Positions 1 through 7,076 are shown, counted from the stretch's first letter. The stretch is DNA of 7,936 nucleotides from an uncultured Porphyromonadaceae bacterium (GCA_902462525.1 CABQCA010000109.1:1-7936), one strand, 5' to 3'. Translations and numbers: made by a program. Notes: generated by a model from the letters alone, not told the origin.

Positions 1-973
1 CAATATGCTTCGACGTATCAAGTTTCAGAATCGGTGCACCTGGTGTCAGGACGAGGCGTCCGAGATCGATCCATAAATCGCCTCTCGAATCGGCGAACTT
101 AAAGTAGTACTTGCTGCCGGTAACATCCGCAATGCTGCGCCATTGTGTTGATGAAACATTGGGTTCTCCCTCTATCTCATAGCCATATGGAACGCTTACA
201 GTACCCATTATGCTCGAAAGAGCGGCCCACGCGGCATCGTAGCCCACATTTGTAGGAACATGGTGAATAAAAAAGTCGGCACGTACGAAACGGTCAGGAC
301 TTTTGACTCCCCCCGGCATCATATTCACACCACCGACACCCTGCCAGAAACTATTTATAGCCGTCATCGAAGGATAAGCCGGATCATTGGTCATCACCTG
401 AATGTCACGGCCTTTATAAAGGTTCAATTTTCCGTCAACAAACTCCATTAGCAGCGACTCGCCCCCGGCATCGGTTATGCCCCAGTGAAGGAGCGATACT
501 GTTCCGCCATCGAATGTCTTGCCACTTATACCGAAATCATTCTCATTGAGCCATGTTTCGACTTCGTTGACAGTGGCAAAATTATCGAGAAAAAAGCTTA
601 CCAGCATAGCCAGACTTACTACAGGCACACTGTCGTTCTCAGCCGCACGGTAGACAGCCGTTTTACAGAAAAGACCCGACATCTCAAGACCGCACTCGTT
701 CATACCTTCTGTGACTCCGCCGTCGTATCCCACAGCAAGCACCGAACCATATTTCGACACCCACTTCAGACGGTTGCCTTCAGGCATGCTTTCCTTTGCC
801 ACACCGGCAGGATATACATAGAGATTCGTAGGAATCGGCGTACGCCAGTCGAGCGTCCTGCCTATCAGCACAGTGCCATCATCGCCAAGATATACAACCC
901 TGGAACACGCAAAGGCCACTGCAGCCGATGTCATGCACATAAGCGCTGCAAAGATAAATTTCAGATTTTTCAT
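1..973 (-). CDS. Secreted choloylglycine hydrolase-family enzyme (bile salt hydrolase / penicillin V acylase type), C-terminus cut by window edge
   Basis: Ntn-fold hydrolase of linear amides; known members cleave conjugated bile salts, penicillin V or N-acyl homoserine lactones. 324 residues are visible and the frame is still open at base 1; by family length about 30 C-terminal residues are missing. Residues 1-22 form a signal peptide (MKNLKF, then a hydrophobic core) ending AFA, just before the presumed nucleophile Cys23. Cys23 is followed by SRVVYLG, Arg39 and Asp42 (GRTLDW), which matches the Cys2/Arg18/Asp21 spacing of characterised bile salt hydrolases. Asn196 in VMTNDP falls at the Asn175 position, and Arg228 in SPDRFVRA matches the conserved Arg. 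The LDW and SSTQWRS motifs resemble the Gram-negative branch that includes the Bacteroides thetaiotaomicron enzyme. The product is probably periplasmic or exported. An in-frame ATG at 979 would add two residues (MTM start). The gene follows the MBOAT gene after a 135-bp gap. Family is certain; substrate cannot be told from sequence. Confidence 0.93.
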   Translation of the reverse strand, partial: MKNLKFIFAALMCMTSAAVAFACSRVVYLGDDGTVLIGRTLDWRTPIPTNLYVYPAGVAKESMPEGNRLKWVSKYGSVLAVGYDGGVTEGMNECGLEMSGLFCKTAVYRAAENDSVPVVSLAMLVSFFLDNFATVNEVETWLNENDFGISGKTFDGGTVSLLHWGITDAGGESLLMEFVDGKLNLYKGRDIQVMTNDPAYPSMTAINSFWQGVGGVNMMPGGVKSPDRFVRADFFIHHVPTNVGYDAAWAALSSIMGTVSVPYGYEIEGEPNVSSTQWRSIADVTGSKYYFKFADSRGDLWIDLGRLVLTPGAPILKLDTSKHI

Positions 974-1049
974 TGTCATGCAATTTAGATGTTACTTAAG
1001 TTTCAGCGAACAGCCCCGGACGGGAAAGCCGGACTATAAATGCATAACA

Positions 1050-1082
1050 CAAAAAATACCCCTGAGGTTCTTCTATATCAAT
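1050..1082 (-). promoter_or_regulatory. Weak candidate promoter for the choloylglycine hydrolase-family gene
   Basis: On the minus strand, ATTG (1079-1082) is followed after 20 bp by TATTTTTTG (1050-1058). This resembles the Bacteroidetes pattern TTTG-N19-21-TAnnTTTG, but has one mismatch in the -33 box and one extra T in the -7 box. It would give a leader of about 70 nt, longer than for the other genes here. It lies in the gap after the MBOAT stop, so it could drive the hydrolase gene separately. It may also be chance, because the stretch is AT-rich. Confidence 0.3.
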
Positions 1083-1108
1083 AATTTCCGACTGCTGCCG
1101 GATTCTTG

Positions 1109-2578
1109 TCAGTACTGGAGGTAAATGAATGGAACAAGGTCGCTCTGACGGGTCTGGACGACGAGAAATATTATTGCAGCGAGGAATACAGCCTGCCATA
1201 CAGCCGACATATCGGCGTAGAGACGTCCGGCGCCGGCGCTCCATGAGCGTGGCGAAAGATGTGCCGCAAGCCCTGCAGCCATCGCCAAGACAATTAAGAA
1301 ATAGCTTTCTATAAAACTAATCGCCACACCGGCATGAAAATTGGTAAATATCTGAGTGAATATCTGACCGACGGCTTCAAGCGACGACGCCCTGAAAAAT
1401 GTGAAGCCGATTACTACCAGTGCGAATGTTATCAGACGATTGGCAAACACTGTCTCTGCACGCTCCCGCATCGCATCAGGCAATCGCCACACTTTCTTAA
1501 TACTTTTATGAAGCACCAGAAGTGCTCCGTGGTAGGCGCCCCAGATGATATACATCCACGACGCGCCGTGCCACAAGCCACCTATCACCATGGTGATAAA
1601 CTGGTTGAAATAGGCACGCGTTTTGCTGCAACGGTTGCCCCCAAGCGGTATATAGATATAGTCGCGCAGCCACGTAGAAAGCGATATGTGCCAACGGCGC
1701 CAGAACTCGGTAGGACTCTGAGCTTTGAACGGAGCAGCGAAGTTGTCCTTGAACCGATAGCCTAAAAGCAGTGCTATACCTATGGCCATGTCGGAATAAC
1801 CGGAGAAGTCGCAATAAAGCTGAACAGTGAAGCCCACACACCCCAACAGATTCTCGAAACCACTGTAAAGCATCGGATTATCGAAAATTCTGTCGACAAA
1901 ATTACCGCTGATGTAGTCGGCTATGACTACCTTTTTGATAAGGCCTGTCATAATAAGAAAAAGACCTTCAGAACACATTTCGTGCGTAGCCCGAGGGCGC
2001 TCGGCTATCTGCGGGAGCATATCTTTTGCGCGCACAACAGGGCCGGCAAGTAGCGGAGGAAAAAAGGTCAGATAGAATGTATAGTCCAGGAAACTCCGAC
2101 AAGGCTCGAGTTCACGGCGATAGATGTCGACTATATAGCTGATTGATCGGAATGTGAAAAAAGATATACCTGCCGGCAAAAATACTTCGAGAGGCCTGAA
2201 TTCTGCCGAGATTATCGACATGAATGCATCAGCAAGCATGTTGAAATACTTAAACCACACAAGCATCCCCACATTAACAATCACATTGACGGCAACAGCC
2301 AGTTTTCGGCCTCGTACATCACTCATACGAGAGAGTTTTATACCAAGAAAATAATCGAAGACGCACACGCCAAACAAGATAAGGACACACCATTCGCTCG
2401 ATTTGTAGTAAAAATAGGCGGAAAAAAGAATGGCGGCAATCATCTTCAGCCGCGGATAGCTGCTGAGGCCGTTATAGACTGTCAGAAACAGCACAAACAG
2501 CACCAGAAAAAGACCGGTGTTGAAAAGAAGAGGACTCGCCGGATCGTAGGCGAGGATATCGATAAGACGTTCTAACAT
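1109..2578 (-). CDS. MBOAT-family O-acyltransferase (AlgI/DltB-like)
   Basis: Polytopic inner-membrane acyltransferase of 489 residues, near the usual length for AlgI-type proteins. The family moves an acyl group, usually acetyl, across the membrane to modify an exported polysaccharide or cell-wall polymer. Hydrophobic segments run along the whole chain (for example about 20-36, 95-110, 205-220, 325-350, 382-395, 420-440 and 462-476). The core motifs are present: FFPPLLAGP (172-180), DFSGYSDMAIG (257-267), EFWRRWHISLS (291-301) with TWLRDYIYIPLGG directly after, and GGLWHGASW (333-341) with the presumed catalytic His337. The C-terminus FIYLQY is also family-like. Start is the ATG at 2578, just downstream of a strong promoter. 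No DHHW/SGNH (AlgX/AlgJ-type) partner gene lies beside it: the next gene downstream is an amide hydrolase and the upstream one an outer-membrane protein. The acceptor is therefore unknown. Confidence 0.95.
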   Translation of the reverse strand: MLERLIDILAYDPASPLLFNTGLFLVLFVLFLTVYNGLSSYPRLKMIAAILFSAYFYYKSSEWCVLILFGVCVFDYFLGIKLSRMSDVRGRKLAVAVNVIVNVGMLVWFKYFNMLADAFMSIISAEFRPLEVFLPAGISFFTFRSISYIVDIYRRELEPCRSFLDYTFYLTFFPPLLAGPVVRAKDMLPQIAERPRATHEMCSEGLFLIMTGLIKKVVIADYISGNFVDRIFDNPMLYSGFENLLGCVGFTVQLYCDFSGYSDMAIGIALLLGYRFKDNFAAPFKAQSPTEFWRRWHISLSTWLRDYIYIPLGGNRCSKTRAYFNQFITMVIGGLWHGASWMYIIWGAYHGALLVLHKSIKKVWRLPDAMRERAETVFANRLITFALVVIGFTFFRASSLEAVGQIFTQIFTNFHAGVAISFIESYFLIVLAMAAGLAAHLSPRSWSAGAGRLYADMSAVWQAVFLAAIIFLVVQTRQSDLVPFIYLQY

Positions 2579-2595
2579 TGCGTTTATTTGGTGTG

Positions 2596-2627
2596 CAAAA
2601 GTAGTGCTTTAAAATGTAAAAACCAAA
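2596..2627 (-). promoter_or_regulatory. Bacteroidetes-type promoter for the MBOAT gene
   Basis: The minus strand reads TTTG (2624-2627), a 20-bp spacer, then TACTTTTG (2596-2603), an exact match to the TTTG / TAnnTTTG consensus at the usual spacing. Transcription would begin near 2589, about 11 nt before the ATG at 2578. The -33 box and most of the spacer lie inside the last codons of the upstream DUF5686 gene, whose stop codon is at 2609-2611. The MBOAT gene can therefore be transcribed independently, though read-through from upstream is also possible. Confidence 0.75.
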
Positions 2628-5122
2628 GCTACGCGCAGACCGCTGCTGTCGGCTTTGTAAGGCACATGCCGGTAGCTGAGGCGCCACACGTAGTCGAGAC
2701 GCACAAACTGCAGTATATTCTCTATGCCGGCCGAAATTTCCATATAAAGACCGTCATTCATGCCGGCACCTGCATCTGACGGAAATACGAGCAACTCCGG
2801 GTGTTCAGCAGAGGGTATATTTTTCCTTGCCAGATGTCCATACAGCCCGCGAAAACCGACAACTTCCCTTAATTTCAGTTTCTTTATGCCTGGAATCATG
2901 TTGAAGAGAGCGCCCCGGGCTCGGTAGCTCATATCCCACGACACATAGCTTGAATTGACGAACTCCATGGGATTCATCAGCGCAAAGCTCTGTGGCTGAA
3001 TAGTGTACGATATATTGGCATTGGGTATAAGAAGCTCAGGGTACGGAACGCTGCTCCATACATGCCCCCCCCCGATCATAACATCGACCGAGCCTAAGAA
3101 CGACAGCCAGAAGCGTTTGCCGAAGTTCAGTTCCGTTTTGTTTACAGCATACCTTGAACCGAGAAAACCTTTTGGCGCCAGACGGTGCTCGATGCTCAGC
3201 ACAGGAGCGTCTTCGTTAACAGGAATCCGGTAGCTTTTCGTCTGAATATACTTTTCTCCGGGAGCATAGCGGACCTTAAACCCGAAAACCGTTTCGGTGT
3301 AATGTCCGGGACGCCTCCCCGAGTACTCCTCGAAAGTCACAAAGCGGGAGCTCTCCTGTCTGATATTTTCCATGCTTACCCCCAACGACAGATTATTTCC
3401 CAGCTCGAGAGTGTACTGCAATGAACTAAGGCGCCGGTAAGTATCGTTATGATTGGGTATACGCTGCCACGACAGCACAAAGTTGTCGGAGTTCGTAAAA
3501 AGATAATGCGAGCCCAGATGGTCAACATCGTAGCTGTGGACAAACTTCAGTGAATGAATAGGGAACTCTCGCGAATGATATTGTTTCTTATTGAACGAAT
3601 ACTCTATTTCCGCCGAGTATTTCCAGCGGTGGTCGCGAATACCATATGCCACATATCCGCGTCCGAACCAGTGTTCACTGAGATTGGCCGTTGTCATGCC
3701 ACCCGCGCGAAACCGCACTCCTTCAAGCGAATTATAGCTCGCAAGAGTGTTGACCGGCCCGAAATCAAACTTGCTGTTACGCCCAGTGGATATATATCCC
3801 GAAAACATTATGCGCATTACCTTTTCGCCCCAGTAAAACAGAGGCACCGACCGTAACCGGCCCGAAAGCAGCGATACACGGCTTTCTCCGTCCCGTTGCG
3901 GAAGTGTCGTTGCCCTGGCCCAAAAAGCGTCATCGCGCCCGGTGGAACCATCCTCTTCGATCAAACCCCCAAGAGCATCAAAACATGCGCTGTCGGCCGG
4001 GACATCATAACTATGATTACTGTAGCGTATTTTGCGCGATATGTACATTGGTGCCACACCGGGTACCACCGATGCATCAAGTACAAGTTCATCGCTCTCT
4101 TTCCATCGGCTGCCATCGGGTCCGCGCCCGAATTCCTGACTCATTTTGGCCGAACGGATAAAATTTAAGTTGATTTCTTCAGCAAGATGCATTTCCACAC
4201 GACGTATGAACATGGCGGTGTCGCCTGTTTCCACATAGACATGCCCCGAAAAACCGTTCGTGGCTTTATTGCGCGGATAAAATGCAAGCACAGTGTAGTC
4301 CTTCCCGTCGATTTTTGTAGTATCGACAAGATAGAAACGATAGAAATCCGGGGCAATCGGCGACAGCGGACTCACAAACGAATTTTTGAGGAGCCCGATA
4401 TTGTCCTGATAGAGATCGATTTCGCGAAATGCATCGTCAAGCATCACCTGCAAGTTTTTAGTGTCGGCCAACTCGTCCACTCCCCTGCTCCGCCGGCCTT
4501 TTACTATGGTCTTTTCGCTCCTGGGTGTCCGGCGAAAAATCGAACTCGCCGCTTTTTCCTCTACCGACAGATTTAGGACTGGGCGTCCGTTGATTTCCGA
4601 AGTGTCGGTATGCTCGGCCAAAAAAGGATAGCGGCGCATCAGAGCCGAAGTGCTGTCGGTGTTGAAATCCGCCATACCAATGGCCGTACGGCTGTATGTG
4701 TCGTAGCTGTAGTACTGATTACGCCGGGGATCGGTAAGCAATGCATTACGTCGTAGTCTGTTGGCAAAGTCGACAGCCGGATTATTGCGCTTGCTGTACT
4801 TACCGCGTCTCACCACAAGTTCGGCGAGTTCTGTACTCTGAGGAACAAGGTAAATGTCGTAAAGATTATGGCTTGTTTGCACAATCGGAACCTTCTTACT
4901 CGCATAGCCCTGGTAGGCTGCCGTTATAGCCTTTGCTTCCGAATCTATCACAAGCTCGAAAATACCGCTCTCGTCAGCGACACTGCCCTTGCCGCTGCCA
5001 TCGACCGATACAGAAGCATAAGGAAGCCCCTGTGCGCTCACTGAGTCGCGAACTATGCCGCGAATCACAGTACGCTCCACGCCCGAAACTGTCATCACAC
5101 AGGCAGCAAACATCAGCGTCAT
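2609..5122 (-). CDS. DUF5686 outer-membrane beta-barrel protein with N-terminal carboxypeptidase-regulatory-like domain
   Basis: Bacteroidetes-specific outer-membrane protein family of unknown molecular function. Residues are numbered from the ATG at 5122 (837 aa). After a short hydrophobic leader (about 1-15), a carboxypeptidase-regulatory-like beta-sandwich covers about 18-94 (RGIVRDS through IYLVPQ). A family-typical linker follows (KYSKRNNPAVDFANRL, about 108-123, and YYSYDTYSR). The DUF5686 barrel runs to the end, with the hallmark GPVNTLASYNSLEG at 455-468 and GYVAYG shortly after. The last residues, VALVFTF, are the alternating aromatic-ended strand expected for barrel insertion. The ATG at 5122 was chosen because AGGA sits 5 nt upstream. 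A TTG at 5179 would add 19 residues including an Arg that improves the signal peptide, but leaves one base to the divergent CYTH start codon. The leader from 5122 lacks a basic residue, so the start is not settled. Codons 684-686 form a nine-G run. Confidence 0.92.
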   Translation of the reverse strand: MTLMFAACVMTVSGVERTVIRGIVRDSVSAQGLPYASVSVDGSGKGSVADESGIFELVIDSEAKAITAAYQGYASKKVPIVQTSHNLYDIYLVPQSTELAELVVRRGKYSKRNNPAVDFANRLRRNALLTDPRRNQYYSYDTYSRTAIGMADFNTDSTSALMRRYPFLAEHTDTSEINGRPVLNLSVEEKAASSIFRRTPRSEKTIVKGRRSRGVDELADTKNLQVMLDDAFREIDLYQDNIGLLKNSFVSPLSPIAPDFYRFYLVDTTKIDGKDYTVLAFYPRNKATNGFSGHVYVETGDTAMFIRRVEMHLAEEINLNFIRSAKMSQEFGRGPDGSRWKESDELVLDASVVPGVAPMYISRKIRYSNHSYDVPADSACFDALGGLIEEDGSTGRDDAFWARATTLPQRDGESRVSLLSGRLRSVPLFYWGEKVMRIMFSGYISTGRNSKFDFGPVNTLASYNSLEGVRFRAGGMTTANLSEHWFGRGYVAYGIRDHRWKYSAEIEYSFNKKQYHSREFPIHSLKFVHSYDVDHLGSHYLFTNSDNFVLSWQRIPNHNDTYRRLSSLQYTLELGNNLSLGVSMENIRQESSRFVTFEEYSGRRPGHYTETVFGFKVRYAPGEKYIQTKSYRIPVNEDAPVLSIEHRLAPKGFLGSRYAVNKTELNFGKRFWLSFLGSVDVMIGGGHVWSSVPYPELLIPNANISYTIQPQSFALMNPMEFVNSSYVSWDMSYRARGALFNMIPGIKKLKLREVVGFRGLYGHLARKNIPSAEHPELLVFPSDAGAGMNDGLYMEISAGIENILQFVRLDYVWRLSYRHVPYKADSSGLRVALVFTF
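3065..3073 (-). repeat. Nine-base G homopolymer within the DUF5686 coding sequence
   Basis: Nine G in a row on the coding strand (C on the plus strand) encode Gly-Gly-Gly at residues 684-686 of the outer-membrane protein, in the sequence MIGGGHVW. The gene is in frame at this length. Translating the shifted frames gives a stop about 32 codons on if one G is lost (TGA at 2977-2979), and about 12 codons on if one is gained. Either change would remove roughly the last 120-140 residues of the barrel. It is the longest homopolymer I noticed in the window. Confidence 0.95.
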
Positions 5123-5127
5123 GGCAA

Positions 5128-5131
5128 TCCT
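5128..5131 (-). promoter_or_regulatory. Shine-Dalgarno-like AGGA supporting the DUF5686 start at 5122
   Basis: On the minus strand AAAGGA precedes the ATG at 5122, with 5 nt between AGGA and the start codon, a good ribosome-binding spacing. This favours 5122 over the upstream in-frame TTG at 5179. The site shares base 5131 with the -33 box of the CYTH promoter on the opposite strand. Confidence 0.5.
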
Positions 5132-5162
5132 TTGGTAAAAAAGGAAGATTTGACTATTTTTG
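5131..5162 (+). promoter_or_regulatory. Bacteroidetes-type promoter for the CYTH gene
   Basis: TTTG (5131-5134), a 20-bp spacer and TATTTTTG (5155-5162) match the TTTG-N19-21-TAnnTTTG consensus exactly. Transcription would start near 5169, about 12 nt before the ATG at 5181. The whole promoter lies in the 58 bp between the two divergent start codons (5122 and 5181). I could not find an equally good minus-strand promoter for the DUF5686 gene there. Confidence 0.75.
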
Positions 5163-5180
5163 CAAAAAGAAGTTATCAAT

Positions 5181-5636
5181 ATGGCAAAAGAAATAGAACG
5201 GAAATTTTTAGTTTGTAATTCAACATATCGTTCGCTGGCATACCACCGTCATGAAATAATGCAAGGCTATCTTTCGCTCGATCCCGATGCCACCGTACGT
5301 CTGCGCATCTCCGACGGCAACGCCTTCATTACAATCAAAAGTCGCAATAAGGGCGCTACCCGCAATGAATGGGAGTACGCCGTTCCTGTCGAAGACGCCC
5401 GCGAGATGCTACGTTCATGCTGCCGCAGCCGCCTTATAGAAAAGACCCGTTACATAGTCGACGCCGGCAATGGCCTGAAGTGGGAAATCGACGAGTTCCA
5501 CGCCTCTCTCGACGGTCTTACTATAGCTGAAATCGAATTGCCGACCGAGGACACGCCTTTTGAACGGCCGACGTTCATCGGCGACGATGTGACGGGCGAT
5601 GTGCGCTACTACAATTCTTCGCTGGCAGCACTCTGA
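5181..5636 (+). CDS. CYTH domain protein (triphosphate tunnel metalloenzyme)
   Basis: Small cytosolic protein of 151 residues, the usual size of single-domain bacterial CYTH proteins. Characterised relatives are metal-dependent hydrolases of inorganic triphosphate or other triphosphates, or adenylate cyclases of the CyaB type. The signature ExExK is at the N-terminus (Glu4, Glu6, Lys8 in EIERKFLV). The alternating charged residues that line the tunnel can be followed: Arg40 and Arg42 (TVRLRI), Lys53 (TIKS), Glu63 and Glu65 (NEWEY), Arg84, Lys88 and Arg90 (IEKTR), Glu102 and Asp104 (WEIDEF), Glu117 and Glu119 (AEIEL). The ATG at 5181 places the signature as in the family; an upstream in-frame ATG at 5160 lies within the promoter's -7 box and is unlikely. 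This is the only plus-strand gene here, and its last 28 bp overlap the 3' end of the methyltransferase gene. Substrate is not predictable; tripolyphosphatase is the leading guess. Confidence 0.93.
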   Translation: MAKEIERKFLVCNSTYRSLAYHRHEIMQGYLSLDPDATVRLRISDGNAFITIKSRNKGATRNEWEYAVPVEDAREMLRSCCRSRLIEKTRYIVDAGNGLKWEIDEFHASLDGLTIAEIELPTEDTPFERPTFIGDDVTGDVRYYNSSLAAL

Positions 5637-7051
5637 GACTTGTCGCGACGAACGAGACGAACCACATTCTCCACATGCTGTGTGTGTGGGAACATATCCA
5701 CCGGCTGCACGGCTTCCACACCATATTTGCTGTCGAGAAGAGCTATGTCTCGTGCCTGTGTGGCTGGATTGCAGCTCACATAAACGATAACCCGAGGCTC
5801 GGCACGCATAATAGTTTCAACAACATCGGTATGCATTCCTGCCCGTGGAGGATCGACAATCATCACGTCGGGATGACCGTGCGTAGCTATAAACTCGTCG
5901 TTCAGCACATCTTTCATGTCGCCGGCAAAAAACTCGACATTATCAATACCGTTAACTGAGGCATTCACGCGGGCATCGGCAACAGCATCCTCCACATATT
6001 CAATACCGATCACTTTGCGCGCGCGGCGGCTTACGAAGTTGGCTATCGTGCCCGTGCCTGTGTAGAGATCATAGACAAGTTCGTCGCCTGTCAATCGGGC
6101 GAAGTCGCGTGCCACTTTATAAAGCTCATAGGCCTGAGGCGAATTTGTCTGATAGAACGATTTCGGTCCCACTCGGAACAGCAGACCTTCCATCTCTTCC
6201 TCGATGTATGGTTTCCCACTGAATGACACTATGTCGATGTCGGCTATGCTGTCGTTCATTTTGGTATTGACGGCGTACATCAAAGCGGTAACTTCAGGGA
6301 ACTGATCAGCTAAAGCCTGCATGAGAGCCTTAATATCGTCAGGACGGTCTTCTCCGAAAACCATCACCACCATTACTTCGCCGGTCGACGCTATACGAAT
6401 CATAAGAGTTCGCAGGAAGCCCTGCTGAGCGCGGAGATCGTAAAACGGAAGATTGTGTTCCTTGCCATAGGCCTTAACAAACAAACGGATGCGATTTCCG
6501 AGATCGTCCTGAAGATGACATTTCACGATGTCGAGGACCTTGTCGAACGCTCCCGGTATATGAAAACCGGCGGCATCCCGGTCGGGAAACTCCTCCCCGC
6601 TCGCCAGTTGCTCGAATGTGAGCCAGCACCGGTTCGAGAAAGTGTACTCCATCTTGTTGCGGTACTCCCAGATATTGTTGCTCCCAAGCGTGGGAGCAAT
6701 TTCCGGAAGTTCAACTTTGGCTATGCGTTCGAGTGCGTCCACCACCTGCTGACGCTTGCACTTAAGCTGTTCATCGTATGGCAGATGCTGCCAGCGGCAC
6801 CCACCGCACACCGTAAAATGCCCGCAGCGCGGCTCCGCACGCCGGTCACTTCTACGCTGAAAGGCAACAATCCGTCCCTGTGCATAACTTTTCTTTTTCT
6901 TTTCAATCTTTACATCCACAATGTCGCCGGGAGCACCAAAAGGCACAAATACCACCATATCGCCATGGCGCCCGAGAGCATTGCCTTCAGCCGCTAAAGC
7001 CGTTATTTCAAGTCCCTCTATTACAGGGAGTTCTTTTCTTTTTCTTGACAC
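5609..7051 (-). CDS. rlmD: 23S rRNA (uracil-5-)-methyltransferase, RlmD/RumA family
   Basis: Transfers methyl from S-adenosylmethionine to C5 of a uridine in 23S rRNA; E. coli RlmD acts on U1939. 480 residues. An N-terminal TRAM RNA-binding domain covers about 8-66 and is rich in Lys (KIEKKKKSY). Four Cys fit the RumA [4Fe-4S] ligands: Cys76, Cys82 and Cys85 (RCGHFTVCGGC) plus Cys178 (VKCHL). The methyltransferase domain has FYQTN (299-303), the SAM loop DLYTGTGTIANF (328-339), DPPRAG (400-405), catalytic Cys427 in SCNPAT, and Glu461 in HTQHVENV as the presumed base. All key residues are present. The start is GTG at 7051, since no ATG occurs before residue 32, inside the TRAM domain, and the GTG lies about 19 nt from the predicted transcription start. 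Some Bacteroidetes and Gram-positive relatives modify U747 as well or instead (RlmC/RlmCD), so the target base is uncertain. It follows the MATE gene by 54 bp. Confidence 0.95.
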   Translation of the reverse strand: MSRKRKELPVIEGLEITALAAEGNALGRHGDMVVFVPFGAPGDIVDVKIEKKKKSYAQGRIVAFQRRSDRRAEPRCGHFTVCGGCRWQHLPYDEQLKCKRQQVVDALERIAKVELPEIAPTLGSNNIWEYRNKMEYTFSNRCWLTFEQLASGEEFPDRDAAGFHIPGAFDKVLDIVKCHLQDDLGNRIRLFVKAYGKEHNLPFYDLRAQQGFLRTLMIRIASTGEVMVVMVFGEDRPDDIKALMQALADQFPEVTALMYAVNTKMNDSIADIDIVSFSGKPYIEEEMEGLLFRVGPKSFYQTNSPQAYELYKVARDFARLTGDELVYDLYTGTGTIANFVSRRARKVIGIEYVEDAVADARVNASVNGIDNVEFFAGDMKDVLNDEFIATHGHPDVMIVDPPRAGMHTDVVETIMRAEPRVIVYVSCNPATQARDIALLDSKYGVEAVQPVDMFPHTQHVENVVRLVRRDKSQSAASEEL

Positions 7052-7076
7052 TTTATTGTTCTTTGGTTTATACTTG

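Noticed and set aside
310..315. Run of six C in the choloylglycine hydrolase-type gene
   Set aside because: Six bases is common by chance at this base composition and is too short to suggest slippage control.
485..988. Plus-strand open frame of 167 codons
   Set aside because: It lies opposite the choloylglycine hydrolase-type gene, whose minus-strand frame holds a signal peptide and all catalytic motifs. The plus-strand translation resembles no known family.
1004..1045. Possible terminator hairpin (repeated TCCGG / CCGGA and CCCG / CGGG pieces) after the MBOAT gene
   Set aside because: The pairings are only 4-5 bp with poor loops, and no T-run follows on the minus strand, so it does not qualify as an intrinsic terminator.
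1050..1071. ACC...GGT mini-hairpin followed by a run of T on the minus strand after MBOAT
   Set aside because: The stem is only about 3 bp, too weak for a terminator; the T-run fits better as part of a weak -7 promoter box.
4187..4576. Plus-strand open frame of 129 codons
   Set aside because: It is antisense to the middle of the DUF5686 gene, with no family resemblance and no start signals.
6455..6997. Plus-strand open frame of 180 codons
   Set aside because: It lies antisense to the RlmD gene, which has its iron-sulfur cysteines and TRAM domain in this stretch. No promoter or recognisable protein is on the plus strand.
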